From: Shinella daejeonensis | GTDB lineage: Bacteria; Pseudomonadota; Alphaproteobacteria; Rhizobiales; Rhizobiaceae | DNA length: 64,000 nucleotides | Reading direction: 5' to 3' | Assembly (NCBI RefSeq): GCF_024281235.1 | Contig: NZ_JAHWXY010000001.1 | Span: forward strand, 744,001 to 808,000 | In this document: one piece after another, positions 17,895 through 27,610 of the stretch | Layout: each line of letters opens with the position of its first letter | How positions within the stretch are numbered: the first letter of the stretch is position 1 | The notes under the pieces: model-generated | Told to the model about the DNA's origin: nothing | Database searches by the model: none | What the model saw: only the letters and a program-made list of their open reading frames with translations | Translations under genes and position numbers: made by a program

Positions 17895-19154
17895 TCATCC
17901 TTCCTTCGCAAGTTCCTGCGCCCGGGCGAGCAGCGCCGCCTGATCCTTGAGAAAATTGCCGTCCACCCATTCGTCCTCGATCCGCGCCAGCATCGCCCCC
18001 ACCCCCGGACCGGCCGGAATGCCCAGCGCCAGCACATCGGCCCCTGACAGCGGAAAAGCCGGCCGGCGCCAGGTTTCGGCGCGCGCCAGCAATCGCTGCC
18101 ATGCCCCCGTCACGGCAAACCCATCCGGCTCGGCAAGGCCCCGCGCCCGGCTCGCCGCCAGGGCCAGCCGGCACCGCATGACGAGACCCTCCGGCCCGCT
18201 CCGGTAGATCAGGCGATCGAAGGCGGTCGCGGCGATCGTCGGCTGGACCGCCGGCGCCTGCGCCCATCGCTCCAGCGCCGTCGCCTCCGCCCGCGACAGG
18301 CGCAGCCGCGCAGCAAGGGTGGCGAGCCGTTCGGTATCCGGCGGAACCATCGCCGCGAGCCTCAACAGGCTGTCGGGCGACCAGCCGAACGCCTGTTCCG
18401 CCGCGACGAGGCCGGGAATGGCGTCGATGCCCCATTTCTCGGTCTCCGGCAGGATTTCCGTCAACACCCCCGTTTGCCGCATCCACAGCAGTGCGCGGCC
18501 CGGATCGGGGGCTGCGAGCAGCTTCTTCGTTTCCGCCCAGATCCGTTCGGCCGAAAGCGTCGACAGACGGTCGCGCGCCCGGGCGCAGGCGCGTAGCCCC
18601 TCCGCATCCGGACGGCCGCTGCCATAGAGCGCGAAGAACCGGAAGAAGCGCAGGATGCGCAGGTAGTCCTCGGCGATCCGCGTGGCGGCGTCGCCGATGA
18701 AGCGCACCGTCCGCGTCCCGATGTCCGGCAGGCCGCCCACCAGGTCGATCACCGAACCGTCCGCGGCGGCATAGAGCGCATTGATGGTCAGGTCGCGCCG
18801 CTCGGCGTCGGCCTGCCAGTCGGTGCCGAAGGCGACCTCGGCATGGCGGCCGTCCGTCGCGACGTCCCGGCGCAATGTCGTCACCTCGAAGGGCCGCCCC
18901 TCCACGACCAGCGTGACCGTGCCATGCGCGATACCGGTCGGCACCGCCTTGATGCCGGCGGCTCCGGCCCTTTCCACGACCGTTTCCGGCCGCAGCGTCG
19001 TGGCGATGTCGACATCTGCGACGGGCAGGCCCATCAGGCTGTTGCGCACCGCGCCACCGGTGACGCGCGCCTCGCCACCGTCCGCGTTCAGGAGCGAAAG
19101 CACGCGTCGAAGCGCCGGATCGGCAAACCATGCCTGCCCTGAAACCGATGTCAT
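17895..19154 (-). CDS. cca: CCA tRNA nucleotidyltransferase / poly(A) polymerase family
   Basis: 419 aa. The class-II nucleotidyltransferase head is clear: VTGGAVRNSLMG (31-42) followed by the catalytic DVD (47-49) and the RRDLTINALYA segment. The helical neck/body follows, with no HD phosphohydrolase domain. It adds or repairs the 3' CCA of tRNAs. Its ATG overlaps the stop of the upstream Nudix gene by 4 bp (ATGA), so it is the third gene of a translationally coupled DUF1285-Nudix-cca operon. Confidence 0.93.
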   Translation of the reverse strand: MTSVSGQAWFADPALRRVLSLLNADGGEARVTGGAVRNSLMGLPVADVDIATTLRPETVVERAGAAGIKAVPTGIAHGTVTLVVEGRPFEVTTLRRDVATDGRHAEVAFGTDWQADAERRDLTINALYAAADGSVIDLVGGLPDIGTRTVRFIGDAATRIAEDYLRILRFFRFFALYGSGRPDAEGLRACARARDRLSTLSAERIWAETKKLLAAPDPGRALLWMRQTGVLTEILPETEKWGIDAIPGLVAAEQAFGWSPDSLLRLAAMVPPDTERLATLAARLRLSRAEATALERWAQAPAVQPTIAATAFDRLIYRSGPEGLVMRCRLALAASRARGLAEPDGFAVTGAWQRLLARAETWRRPAFPLSGADVLALGIPAGPGVGAMLARIEDEWVDGNFLKDQAALLARAQELAKEG

Positions 19155-19786
19155 GCATAGAGCCTTTCGTAGATCACCCGGACGATACCGGCGGTGATGC
19201 CCCAGATATTCCAGCCCTCGTAGGGCATGCGATAATAGTGCCGTTCGTCGCCGAGCCAGACGCCGCTGCCCGTCTCGTGATTGCGCGGATCCATGAGGAA
19301 GGAAAGCGGCACCTCGAACACCGCGTCCACTTCCGCCGGGTTCGGCGTCAGCCGGAAGCCGGGCTGCACCACCGCCAGAACCGGCGTGATCACGAAACCG
19401 GACAGCGCCCGATACTGCGGCAGCCTGCCGACGGGCTCGATGAAATGGCGGCCGAGGCCGATTTCCTCTTCCGTCTCGCGCAGCGCCGCCGCCTCGACGT
19501 CCCGATCGCCGGTGTCCACCGCCCCTCCCGGAAAGGCCACCTGGCCGGAATGCTTGCGCAGGCTCGTCGTGCGCCGGGTGAAGATGACGCGGGCGTCATC
19601 GCCGCCCCCGTCCACCACCGGCACGAGCACGGCGGCGTCGCGCAGCGCCATGCCTTCCAGATGCGGGATCGTCGCCGGGTTGAGCAGGCTGTCGCCATGA
19701 TCGCGCCAGGCGCCCGCGCCGATGGTGTGCGTCTGTGCTTCGGCGCGCCGGCGGAAATCCGCGGCGCTGTAGTCCGGACGGCTCAT
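19151..19786 (-). CDS. Nudix hydrolase, coenzyme A pyrophosphatase type
   Basis: 211 aa from ATG 19786 (MSRPDYSAADF). Contains RRTTSLRKHSGQVAFPGG, close to the CoA-diphosphatase signature (LLTxRSxxxRxHxGxxxFPGG), and the Nudix box with AALRETEEEIGL. It probably hydrolyses CoA or another nucleoside diphosphate derivative. Overlaps both neighbours by 4 bp (ATGA). Confidence 0.9.
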   Translation of the reverse strand: MSRPDYSAADFRRRAEAQTHTIGAGAWRDHGDSLLNPATIPHLEGMALRDAAVLVPVVDGGGDDARVIFTRRTTSLRKHSGQVAFPGGAVDTGDRDVEAAALRETEEEIGLGRHFIEPVGRLPQYRALSGFVITPVLAVVQPGFRLTPNPAEVDAVFEVPLSFLMDPRNHETGSGVWLGDERHYYRMPYEGWNIWGITAGIVRVIYERLYA

Positions 19787-20400
19787 CGCGTCAGCGCTTC
19801 CAGTTCCGCCGCCGGCATGACCGGGAAGACCGCGCCGGACGAGCGCACCGAAAACATCGCCACCCCGTCGACCTCGATCGTCTCGCCGAGCGCCGCCAGA
19901 TCGTACATGACGGCGCGTGACACAAGCGCCTCCAGCCGGCCACGCACGAGAAGATAGGGCTTCAGTTCGGCATTGTCCCCGGCGATGGCGAAACGCAGCG
20001 GATGGTCCGCTCCTGCCGTCACCACGTCGCCGACATTGGTGCGGAAGGTCAGCACCTGCGCCTCCCCTTCGCCGGCGGCGTCCATCTCCACCGCGATGAA
20101 GGGCGCGTCGGCGATACGGATGCCGACCTTCTCCACCGGGGTCACCAGATAGGTGCCGCCGTCCGCGTCCTTGCGCAGCACCGTGGAGAAGAGCCGCACC
20201 AGGGCCGCGCGGCCGATCGGCGTGCCCATGTAGAACCATGTGCCGTCGGCGCGGATCTCCATATCCAGATCGCCGCAGAAGGGCGGATCCCAGCGCTCCA
20301 CCGGCGGCAGACCGCGCCCGCCGGTCTCCGCCGTGGCGCGGGAAATCAGCGCCGCAAGGCCGGCAGCGTCGCCGGTCGTCCTAATTTCGTTCATTGCCAT
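19783..20400 (-). CDS. DUF1285 domain-containing protein
   Basis: 205 aa from ATG 20400; ATG 20394 is equally possible. The sequence RWDPPFCGDLDMEIRADGTW, then TPIGRAALVRLFSTVLRKD and YLVTPVEKVGIRIADAPF, matches DUF1285, a soluble all-beta family of unknown biochemical role. It heads the DUF1285-Nudix-cca operon and is divergent from moxR, a conserved arrangement in Rhizobiales. Confidence 0.85.
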   Translation of the reverse strand: MAMNEIRTTGDAAGLAALISRATAETGGRGLPPVERWDPPFCGDLDMEIRADGTWFYMGTPIGRAALVRLFSTVLRKDADGGTYLVTPVEKVGIRIADAPFIAVEMDAAGEGEAQVLTFRTNVGDVVTAGADHPLRFAIAGDNAELKPYLLVRGRLEALVSRAVMYDLAALGETIEVDGVAMFSVRSSGAVFPVMPAAELEALTR

Positions 20401-20581
20401 CGTTCCGTCCCGGTTGCTCCCTATCCCGTTTCCAGAAAGAGGTGGATGGACCCCGTCCTCCACGAGATAGTCATTTCACGGTCGCTTGTCAGCCATGAGA
20501 GGGCTAATAAGCTTGAAACCGGCGGACGGGCGCGGCGCGGCCGCGATTCGTCCGGCGCGAAACCGGCACTGGAGACCGACC

Positions 20582-21595
20582 ATGGGCGTTGCCAATTCCC
20601 TCGAGACGAGCCTGGACGAGAAAACGGTGATCGCCGCCGCCGAACGGGCGCTGGCCGATATCGCCGCCATCCGCCGGGAAGTCGCCAAAGTGATCTTCGG
20701 CCAGGAAAGCGTCGTGGAGCACACCCTGCTTGCGCTCCTGTCCGGCGGGCATGCGCTGCTGGTGGGCGTGCCGGGGCTGGCCAAGACCAAGCTCGTCACG
20801 ACACTTGGAACCGTGCTCGGCCTGTCGGCAAGCCGCATCCAGTTCACGCCGGACCTCATGCCGTCGGACATCCTCGGCTCGGAGGTGATGGACCAGGACG
20901 AGAACGGCAGACGGTCCTTCCGCTTCGTGCCCGGCCCGATCTTCACGCAACTGCTGATGGCCGACGAGATCAACCGCGCCTCGCCGCGCACCCAGTCGGC
21001 CCTGTTGCAGGCGATGCAGGAATATCACATCACCGTCGCCGGCGCGCGCAACGACCTGCCGAAGCCCTTCCATGTGCTCGCCACCCAGAACCCGCTGGAA
21101 CAGGAAGGGACCTACCCGCTGCCCGAGGCGCAGCTCGACCGCTTCCTGTTGCAGGTCGACGTGAACTATCCCGACCTCGAGGCCGAACGGCGCATCCTGC
21201 TCTCGACGACCGGCGTCAGGGAGGCCGAGGCCGGCGCGGCCATCACCGCCGGCCGCCTGGAGGAAATCCAGATGCTGATCCGCCAGATGCCGGTGAGCGA
21301 AACCGTCCTCGACGCCATTCTCTCGCTGGTGCGCTCGGCCCGTCCCGGCCACGGCGTCGCCTCCACCGACAAGCACGTCGCCTGGGGTCCCGGACCCCGC
21401 GCCGGCCAGGCGATGATGCTTTGCGCCCGCGCCCGCGCGCTCTACGACGGCCGCCTCGCCCCCTCCGTCGACGACGTGATGGCGCTCGCCGAACCGGTCT
21501 TGCAGCACCGCATGGCGCTGACCTTCGCCGCCCGCGCCGATGGCATGTCCCTGCGCGACGTGATCGCCGATCTCGTCCGGCAGGCGAAAAACTGA
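20582..21595 (+). CDS. moxR: MoxR-family AAA+ ATPase
   Basis: 337 aa from ATG 20582 (GGAGA upstream). P-loop GVPGLAKTK at 62-70, Walker B LLMADEINRA with RTQSALLQAMQE after it, and sensor TQNPLEQEGTYPLPEAQLDRF are typical of MoxR. MoxR ATPases act as chaperones for metal-enzyme maturation or envelope stress together with VWA/DUF58 proteins. It starts a four-gene operon with DUF58 and two large membrane proteins. Confidence 0.94.
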   Translation: MGVANSLETSLDEKTVIAAAERALADIAAIRREVAKVIFGQESVVEHTLLALLSGGHALLVGVPGLAKTKLVTTLGTVLGLSASRIQFTPDLMPSDILGSEVMDQDENGRRSFRFVPGPIFTQLLMADEINRASPRTQSALLQAMQEYHITVAGARNDLPKPFHVLATQNPLEQEGTYPLPEAQLDRFLLQVDVNYPDLEAERRILLSTTGVREAEAGAAITAGRLEEIQMLIRQMPVSETVLDAILSLVRSARPGHGVASTDKHVAWGPGPRAGQAMMLCARARALYDGRLAPSVDDVMALAEPVLQHRMALTFAARADGMSLRDVIADLVRQAKN

Positions 21596-21609
21596 CCGGA
21601 GCGCGCGCG

Positions 21610-22530
21610 ATGGCGACGATCGGACGGACGGTTCAGCCCACACCGACGCACGACGCGCTCTCGCGGGCGCAGGCGCGCGCCGCGCTCGTTCCCGACTGCA
21701 TGGTCGAGGCCCGCCGCCTCGCCAATACCGTGATCGCCGGCTGGCATGGCCGCCGCAAACGCGGTATCGGCGAGAATTTCTGGCAGTTCCGTCCCTATGT
21801 CGACGGCGAAAGCCTCTCGCGCATCGACTGGCGGCGCTCGGCCCGCGACGATCATACCTACGTGCGCGACCGGGAATGGGAGGCAGCCCATACGGTATGG
21901 GTCTGGGCCGATCTCTCGCCCTCGATGATGTACGGCTCCACCCTCGCCCCGGTCTCCAAGGAAAGCCGCGCGCTGGTGCTGATGCTGGCGCTGGCCGAGA
22001 TCCTCGCCCGCTCGGGCGAGCGCATCGGCTGCCCGGGCGTGCTGGAGCCTGTCGCCGCGCGTAATGCCGCCGAACGGCTCGCGGCCGCCCTGCTCCACGC
22101 CCACCCGGGCGAGGGCCTGCCGGACACCGGCATGATCCGTAGCTCAAGCGATATCGTGCTCTTCGGCGATTTCCTCGATCCCGTGGAAAGCGTGATGGAA
22201 CGGCTTGCTCCCCTCGCCCGCCGGGGGCTGCGCGGCCATGTGGTGGAAGTGGCGGACCCTGCCGAGGAGATTTTCCCTTACGCCGGACGCACGGAATTCA
22301 CCGACCCGGAGACCGGCCTGCGGCTCACCGCCGGACGCGCCGAACACCTGAGGGATGACTACACCCGGGCCTACCGGGCAAGACGGGACACGCTGGCAGA
22401 CAGCCTGCGCCACCTCGGCTGGAGCTTCATTCCGCACCGGACCGACCGGCCCGCCTCCGAAGCGCTGGCCGCTCTTCACATGTATCTTTCCGGCCTGCCG
22501 GCGATGGCCGCAAGGGGCGAGAGCCGATGA
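21610..22530 (+). CDS. DUF58 domain-containing protein
   Basis: 306 aa from ATG 21610. The DUF58 core is visible: GRRKRGIGENFWQFRPYVDG and SLSRIDWRRSARDD at about residues 44-80, followed by a VWA-like fold (VWVWADLSPSMMYGS, with a partial metal-site DxSxS). Such proteins are the usual partner of MoxR ATPases. 14 bp after moxR; its stop overlaps the next ATG by 4 bp. Confidence 0.92.
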   Translation: MATIGRTVQPTPTHDALSRAQARAALVPDCMVEARRLANTVIAGWHGRRKRGIGENFWQFRPYVDGESLSRIDWRRSARDDHTYVRDREWEAAHTVWVWADLSPSMMYGSTLAPVSKESRALVLMLALAEILARSGERIGCPGVLEPVAARNAAERLAAALLHAHPGEGLPDTGMIRSSSDIVLFGDFLDPVESVMERLAPLARRGLRGHVVEVADPAEEIFPYAGRTEFTDPETGLRLTAGRAEHLRDDYTRAYRARRDTLADSLRHLGWSFIPHRTDRPASEALAALHMYLSGLPAMAARGESR

Positions 22531-25328
22531 GCGCCTTCGCCTTCGCCTTTCCTGCGGTTCTTGCGGCGCTCGTGCTGCTGCCGGCGATCTGGTGGCTGTT
22601 GCGGCTGACGCCGCCGAAGCCGCTCGTCGAGGTCTTTCCGCCGCTGGCCGTTCTCGCGACCGTGCTGAAACGCGAGGAAACACCGGCACGCAGCCCCTGG
22701 TGGCTGACGCTGCTGCGCATGGCGCTCGCCGCCGCCGTCATCCTCGCCATCGCCGATCCGGTCTTCAACCCGCGCGACAACACGCTCGCGACAAACGGTC
22801 CCCTCGCTCTGGTGATGGACAACAGCTGGGCGAGCGCCACGGACTGGCCGGCCCGGGTCACCGCCGCCGAAGCCCTGATCAGCGATGCGGAAGCCCGCGA
22901 TCTGCCGGTTGCGCTGGTGCTGACGGCCGAACGACGCCAGGACGCCGTGCCCGTCGACGCCGCGACGGCACGCAAGCACCTCGCCGCCGCCGCGCCCCGC
23001 CCGCTGCCGGCAGACCGCATCCCCGCCATCGCCGCACTGCGCACGGCGCTCGACGGAACCACGCCCGGCACGCTCGCCTTCATCGGCGACGGCATCGCCG
23101 GGGAAGATGATGAAGACCCCGTCGCCGCCCTTCTTTCGCTTGCGCCGGCCGAATTCCGGCTGATCGAGGCGGACGGCGCCTCCGCTCTCGCCATCACCGC
23201 CGCCGAAAACGGCGCCGACGCCCTCACGCTCACCCTTACGCGGCTTGCCGGCAACAGCGAACGGACGGTGCCGCTCACCGCCCACGATGCACGCGGCAGG
23301 CCCATCGCGACAGGTACCGCGCATTTTGCAGCCGGCGAGACAACGGCCCGGGGCACGATCGCCGCGCCCTTCGAGCTGCGCAACGACTTCACCCGCGTGA
23401 CGATCGACGGACTTGCCAACGCCGGCGGCACCTATCTGCTCGACGACGGTTTCCGCCGCCGCCGCGTGGCGCTTCTGTCCGGCGAAGTCGCGGATCCGGG
23501 CCAGCCGCTGCTGTCCCCGCTTCATTATATCGACCGGGCGCTGACGCCCTATGCCGATATCGTCCGGCCGAACGCCGCCGATCTTTCCGCCGCGGTGACC
23601 GAACTGCTCGAACAGAAGCCCTCGGTGCTGATCATGGCGGACATCGGCCGCCTGCCGGATATCGCGCAGGCCGAACTACGCGACTGGATCGAGGCGGGCG
23701 GCATGCTGGTGCGCTTCGCCGGCCCACGGCTTGCTGCAGCCCCCGCCGACGACCCCCTCGTGCCCGTGCTGCTACGCAAGGGCGAGCGTGCGCTCGGCGG
23801 CGCTTTTTCCTGGTCCGAACCGCAGTCGCTCGCCGCCTATCCGGCGGCAAGCCCGTTTTCCGGCATGCGCGCACCCGAAAATATCCTGGTGCAACGACAG
23901 GTGCTGGCCGAGCCGACGCCCGACCTTGCCGAGCGCACCTGGGCCAATCTCGCCGACGGAACGCCGCTGGTGACGACCGGGCCGCTTGGCGCGGGACGCA
24001 TCGTGCTCTTCCATGTCAGCGCCGAGACCGGCTGGTCAAACCTGCCGCTTTCCGGCGATTTCGTCGAAATGCTGCGCCGGACCGTACAGCTCGCGCGCAG
24101 CGGCGGCGCTGCCGCCGGCAACGGCGGGCAGGCGAAGGCGCTGCCGCCCTACCGGCTCCTGACCGCAAACGGCACGCTCGCCGCCGCCACGGGCGAGGCC
24201 CGCCCGCTTGCGCCGCAGGACGGCGCGCCGAAAGCCGCGACCTTCGATAATCCGCCCGGCCTCTACGGCAGCGAGGAAGGCTATGTGGCGCACAACCTCC
24301 TGCCCCCCGGCCACACGATCCGCCCGCTTGCGGTTCCGGAGGCGACGACCGTGCTGCGCGAAGCGCTCGCCGGCGGTCAGACCCTGTCGCTGAAGCCCCA
24401 TCTCTTCGCGCTCGCCGCGCTGCTGCTTCTTGCCGATTGCATCGTGGTGCTGCTCATGGCCGGGGCGTTTTCCGCCCGTGCGCCCGCGCGTCGTGCAACG
24501 GCGGCGCTTCTGGCGGCCTTCGTCGCAAGCGCGATCCTCGCCGCGCCGCAGGACAGCCGCGCCGCCGACGAAAAACCCGGCGACGCGGCGATCTTCTCCC
24601 GCCTCGACACAACTCATTTCGCCTATGTGACGACCGGCGAGGCGGAGGTGGACCGTATCTCGGAACGCGGCCTTGCCGGCCTGAGCGAATTCATCACCTA
24701 CCGCACGGCGCTGGAGCCGGGCGCGCCGGTCGGCGTGGATATCGCCAGCGACGAGCTTTCCTTCTATCCGATCATCTACTGGCCGATCAGCGCGACGGCG
24801 CCGATGCCCGACAACGCCGCGGTCGCCCGCATCGACGCCTATATGCGCAACGGCGGCACGGTCCTCTTCGACACCCGCGACCAGATCGTCTCGCTGGACG
24901 GCGGCGCGGCGAGCGCCAATACCCGGCGCCTACAGGAAATTCTCGCCGATCTCGACATTCCGCCGCTGGAACCCGTTCCCGCCGATCATGTGCTGACCAA
25001 GGCCTTCTACCTGCTTGCGGACTTTCCCGGCCGCTACACCGGCAGTCCCTTGTGGATCGAGGCGCAGTTCGACCGCAGCGAGGACCAGTCGCGCCCGGCC
25101 CGCGGCGGCGACGGCGTTTCCCCGATCATGATCACCGGCAATGATTTCGCCGCCGCCTGGGCGGTCGACAACAACGGCATGGCCCTGCTGCCCACCGTGC
25201 CGCCCGACGAGATCCAGCGCGACCACGCCTTTCGCGTCGGCGTCAATATCGTGATGTACATGCTCACCGGCAACTACAAGGCCGACCAGGTGCATGTGCC
25301 GGCGCTGCTCGAACGGCTGGGGCAATGA
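22527..25328 (+). CDS. Large membrane protein, BatA-like N-terminus and DUF4159 domain
   Basis: 933 aa. The N-terminal BatA-type anchor (AFAFAFPAVLAALVLLPAIW) and a second helix (about 55-78) are followed by a degenerate VWA-like region (VMDNSWASATDW), a GATase-like segment, two more helices near 625-675, and a C-terminal DUF4159 domain (about 700-925; FAYVTTGEAEVDRISERGL, YPIIYWPIS). DUF4159 proteins follow MoxR/DUF58 in many proteobacteria; function unknown, probably an envelope complex. Overlaps DUF58 by 4 bp. Confidence 0.88.
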   Translation: MSAFAFAFPAVLAALVLLPAIWWLLRLTPPKPLVEVFPPLAVLATVLKREETPARSPWWLTLLRMALAAAVILAIADPVFNPRDNTLATNGPLALVMDNSWASATDWPARVTAAEALISDAEARDLPVALVLTAERRQDAVPVDAATARKHLAAAAPRPLPADRIPAIAALRTALDGTTPGTLAFIGDGIAGEDDEDPVAALLSLAPAEFRLIEADGASALAITAAENGADALTLTLTRLAGNSERTVPLTAHDARGRPIATGTAHFAAGETTARGTIAAPFELRNDFTRVTIDGLANAGGTYLLDDGFRRRRVALLSGEVADPGQPLLSPLHYIDRALTPYADIVRPNAADLSAAVTELLEQKPSVLIMADIGRLPDIAQAELRDWIEAGGMLVRFAGPRLAAAPADDPLVPVLLRKGERALGGAFSWSEPQSLAAYPAASPFSGMRAPENILVQRQVLAEPTPDLAERTWANLADGTPLVTTGPLGAGRIVLFHVSAETGWSNLPLSGDFVEMLRRTVQLARSGGAAAGNGGQAKALPPYRLLTANGTLAAATGEARPLAPQDGAPKAATFDNPPGLYGSEEGYVAHNLLPPGHTIRPLAVPEATTVLREALAGGQTLSLKPHLFALAALLLLADCIVVLLMAGAFSARAPARRATAALLAAFVASAILAAPQDSRAADEKPGDAAIFSRLDTTHFAYVTTGEAEVDRISERGLAGLSEFITYRTALEPGAPVGVDIASDELSFYPIIYWPISATAPMPDNAAVARIDAYMRNGGTVLFDTRDQIVSLDGGAASANTRRLQEILADLDIPPLEPVPADHVLTKAFYLLADFPGRYTGSPLWIEAQFDRSEDQSRPARGGDGVSPIMITGNDFAAAWAVDNNGMALLPTVPPDEIQRDHAFRVGVNIVMYMLTGNYKADQVHVPALLERLGQ

Positions 25329-25329
25329 C

Positions 25330-27402
25330 ATGACGGTACAATTTTCGCCGCTCCTGCCCTGGTGGGCCATCGCCCTCTTCGCCTTCGTCGCCCTTCTTCT
25401 GGCCGGTCTCGGCCTGTGGCGGGGCCTGCGCGGCGCGATGCTGCGGGCGACCGCGCTCGCCCTTATCACCGCCGCCCTCGCCAATCCCGTGATCCTGCAA
25501 GAAGACCGCGAGGCCCTCACCACCATCGTTCCCGTGGTCGTCGATCGCAGCCAGAGCCAGGACAATCCCGAACGGACAGCGATGACCGACGCGGCGCTTG
25601 CGGGACTGAAGGAGCGTCTCGCCCACTATCCGCGCATCGAGCCGCGCATCGTCGAGGCGAAGGACGACGCATCCGCCGAAGCGCCCTCCACCCGGCTTTT
25701 CGAGGCATTGTCGGCAGCCACGGCCGATGTGCCGCCGTCGCGTGTCGGCGGAGCGATCCTGATCACCGACGGTCAGGTGCACGATATTCCCGACGCCGAT
25801 GCCGCCACGGGCTTCGACGCGCCGGTCCATGCGCTGGTCACCGGCCGGCCGGACGAGTTCGACCGCCGCATCGAGGTGGTGAACGCTCCCCGCTTCGGCA
25901 TCGTCGGCGAACCGCAGGATCTCACCTTCCGCGTGATCGACGACGGCGCTGCTCCAGGCGGCGGCGCACGGGTGACCGTCCGCCTCAACGGCAACGAGAT
26001 CGCCTCGGAGATCGCCACCCCCGGCACGGAGCAGCCGCTGCGCTTCACGATACCGCGCGGCGGCAACAATATCCTGGAATTCGAGGTCGACCCGCTCGAC
26101 GGCGAGATCACCACGGCCAACAACCGTGCGGTCCACGTCGTCGAGGGCATCCGCGAGAACCTGCGCGTGCTGCTGGTCTCCGGCGAGCCGCACGCCGGCG
26201 AACGCGCCTGGCGCAACCTGCTCAAGTCGGACACCGCCATCGATCTCGTGCATTTCACCATCCTGCGGCCGCCGGAAAAGCAGGACGGAACGCCGATCAA
26301 CGAACTGTCGCTGATCGCGTTTCCGACCCGCGAACTGTTCGTCGACAAGATCGGCGAGTTCGATCTGATCATCTTCGATCGCTACCAGCATCGCGGCGTG
26401 CTGCCGATCCTTTATTATGACAACATCGCCCAATATGTGGAAAACGGCGGCGCGCTGCTGATCGCCGCCGGGCCGGAGCACGCCGGCAACGATTCGATCG
26501 CCGGGACCCCGCTTTCCGTGGTCCTGCCGGCCTATCCGACCGGCGCGATGAACGAAACCGCCTTCTATCCGCGCCTGTCCGAAGAAGGGCGCAGGCACCC
26601 CGTGACGCGTGGCCTGGAAGGCGCGGAGAGCGAACCGCCGCACTGGGGCCGCTGGTTCCGCACCGTCGATGTCGGGCAGCCGCAGGGTCATGTCGTCATG
26701 GAAGCCAACGACGGCAAGCCGCTGCTCGTCCTTAACCGCGCCGGCAAGGGCCGTGTCGCCATGCTGCTGTCGGATCAGGGCTGGCTGTGGGCGCGCGGTT
26801 TCGAGGGCGGCGGTCCCCATGTCTCGCTCTACCGGCGCACCGCGCACTGGCTGATGCAGGAGCCGGCGCTGGAGGAGGAGGCCCTGACCGCCCGCGCCTT
26901 CGGCCGCACCTTGCAGATCGACCGCCAGACGATCGGCGATGCGCCGGGAACCGCGCGGCTGAAACTGCCGTCCGGCCGCACGCGGGACGTCAGCCTCGAC
27001 GCCTTCCAGCCCGGCCTCTATCGCGCGGAAATCGATACGGCGGAAACCGGTCTCTACGAGATCGAGAACGACGGGCTGACGGCGCTCGTCCATGTCGGCA
27101 TCGTCGACGCGCCGGAGTTCAAGGCGACCGTATCGACCACCGAAACCTTGACGCCTCTCGCCGAGGCGACGAAGGGCACGGTGCGCCGGCTGGTGGATGA
27201 AGCCGGCGACGCGGTTTCCCTTCCCGCGCTGCTTCCCGTCAACGGCCAGGTCCGCACCACGGACCGCAACCGCCTTTCGCTCCGCATGACCGACGAGACG
27301 GTGCTGAAGGGGGTCGACTCGCTAGCGCTTTTCGCCGGTTTCGCCGGCGTCGGCTTCCTGTTGCTGGCTTTCTCCGCCCTCTGGTATCGCGAAGGCCGTT
27401 GA
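25330..27402 (+). CDS. Membrane protein with VWA/glutamine-amidotransferase-like ectodomain
   Basis: 690 aa from ATG 25330, directly after the upstream stop. Two N-terminal helices (about 9-50) and one C-terminal helix (about 665-685) bracket a large extracytoplasmic region. That region contains a VWA-like strand (VVVDRSQSQDN, a partial MIDAS) and a class-I glutamine-amidotransferase-like fold (IIFDRYQHRG, GGALLIAAGPEHAG). The catalytic Cys of that fold is not evident, so it is probably structural. Last gene of the MoxR operon. Confidence 0.85.
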   Translation: MTVQFSPLLPWWAIALFAFVALLLAGLGLWRGLRGAMLRATALALITAALANPVILQEDREALTTIVPVVVDRSQSQDNPERTAMTDAALAGLKERLAHYPRIEPRIVEAKDDASAEAPSTRLFEALSAATADVPPSRVGGAILITDGQVHDIPDADAATGFDAPVHALVTGRPDEFDRRIEVVNAPRFGIVGEPQDLTFRVIDDGAAPGGGARVTVRLNGNEIASEIATPGTEQPLRFTIPRGGNNILEFEVDPLDGEITTANNRAVHVVEGIRENLRVLLVSGEPHAGERAWRNLLKSDTAIDLVHFTILRPPEKQDGTPINELSLIAFPTRELFVDKIGEFDLIIFDRYQHRGVLPILYYDNIAQYVENGGALLIAAGPEHAGNDSIAGTPLSVVLPAYPTGAMNETAFYPRLSEEGRRHPVTRGLEGAESEPPHWGRWFRTVDVGQPQGHVVMEANDGKPLLVLNRAGKGRVAMLLSDQGWLWARGFEGGGPHVSLYRRTAHWLMQEPALEEEALTARAFGRTLQIDRQTIGDAPGTARLKLPSGRTRDVSLDAFQPGLYRAEIDTAETGLYEIENDGLTALVHVGIVDAPEFKATVSTTETLTPLAEATKGTVRRLVDEAGDAVSLPALLPVNGQVRTTDRNRLSLRMTDETVLKGVDSLALFAGFAGVGFLLLAFSALWYREGR

Positions 27403-27610
27403 AACCCCGGCACAGGGTCATCCGTTTTTCGCTGGCGCATCCGCCGTCCCTCGCCTATCGTGCCCGCACGGCCGGAGGCGGCCGGCAGACCCGCGCCTTT
27501 CATGGCATGGCGAACGCCTCCATAGACCAGAGCCTTACCGTTCATCGTTTGGCGAAGGCGTCGGCAATGCGGGCACTGACGAAGACTTCGCCCGAGCGAA
27601 AGGAACGGAC

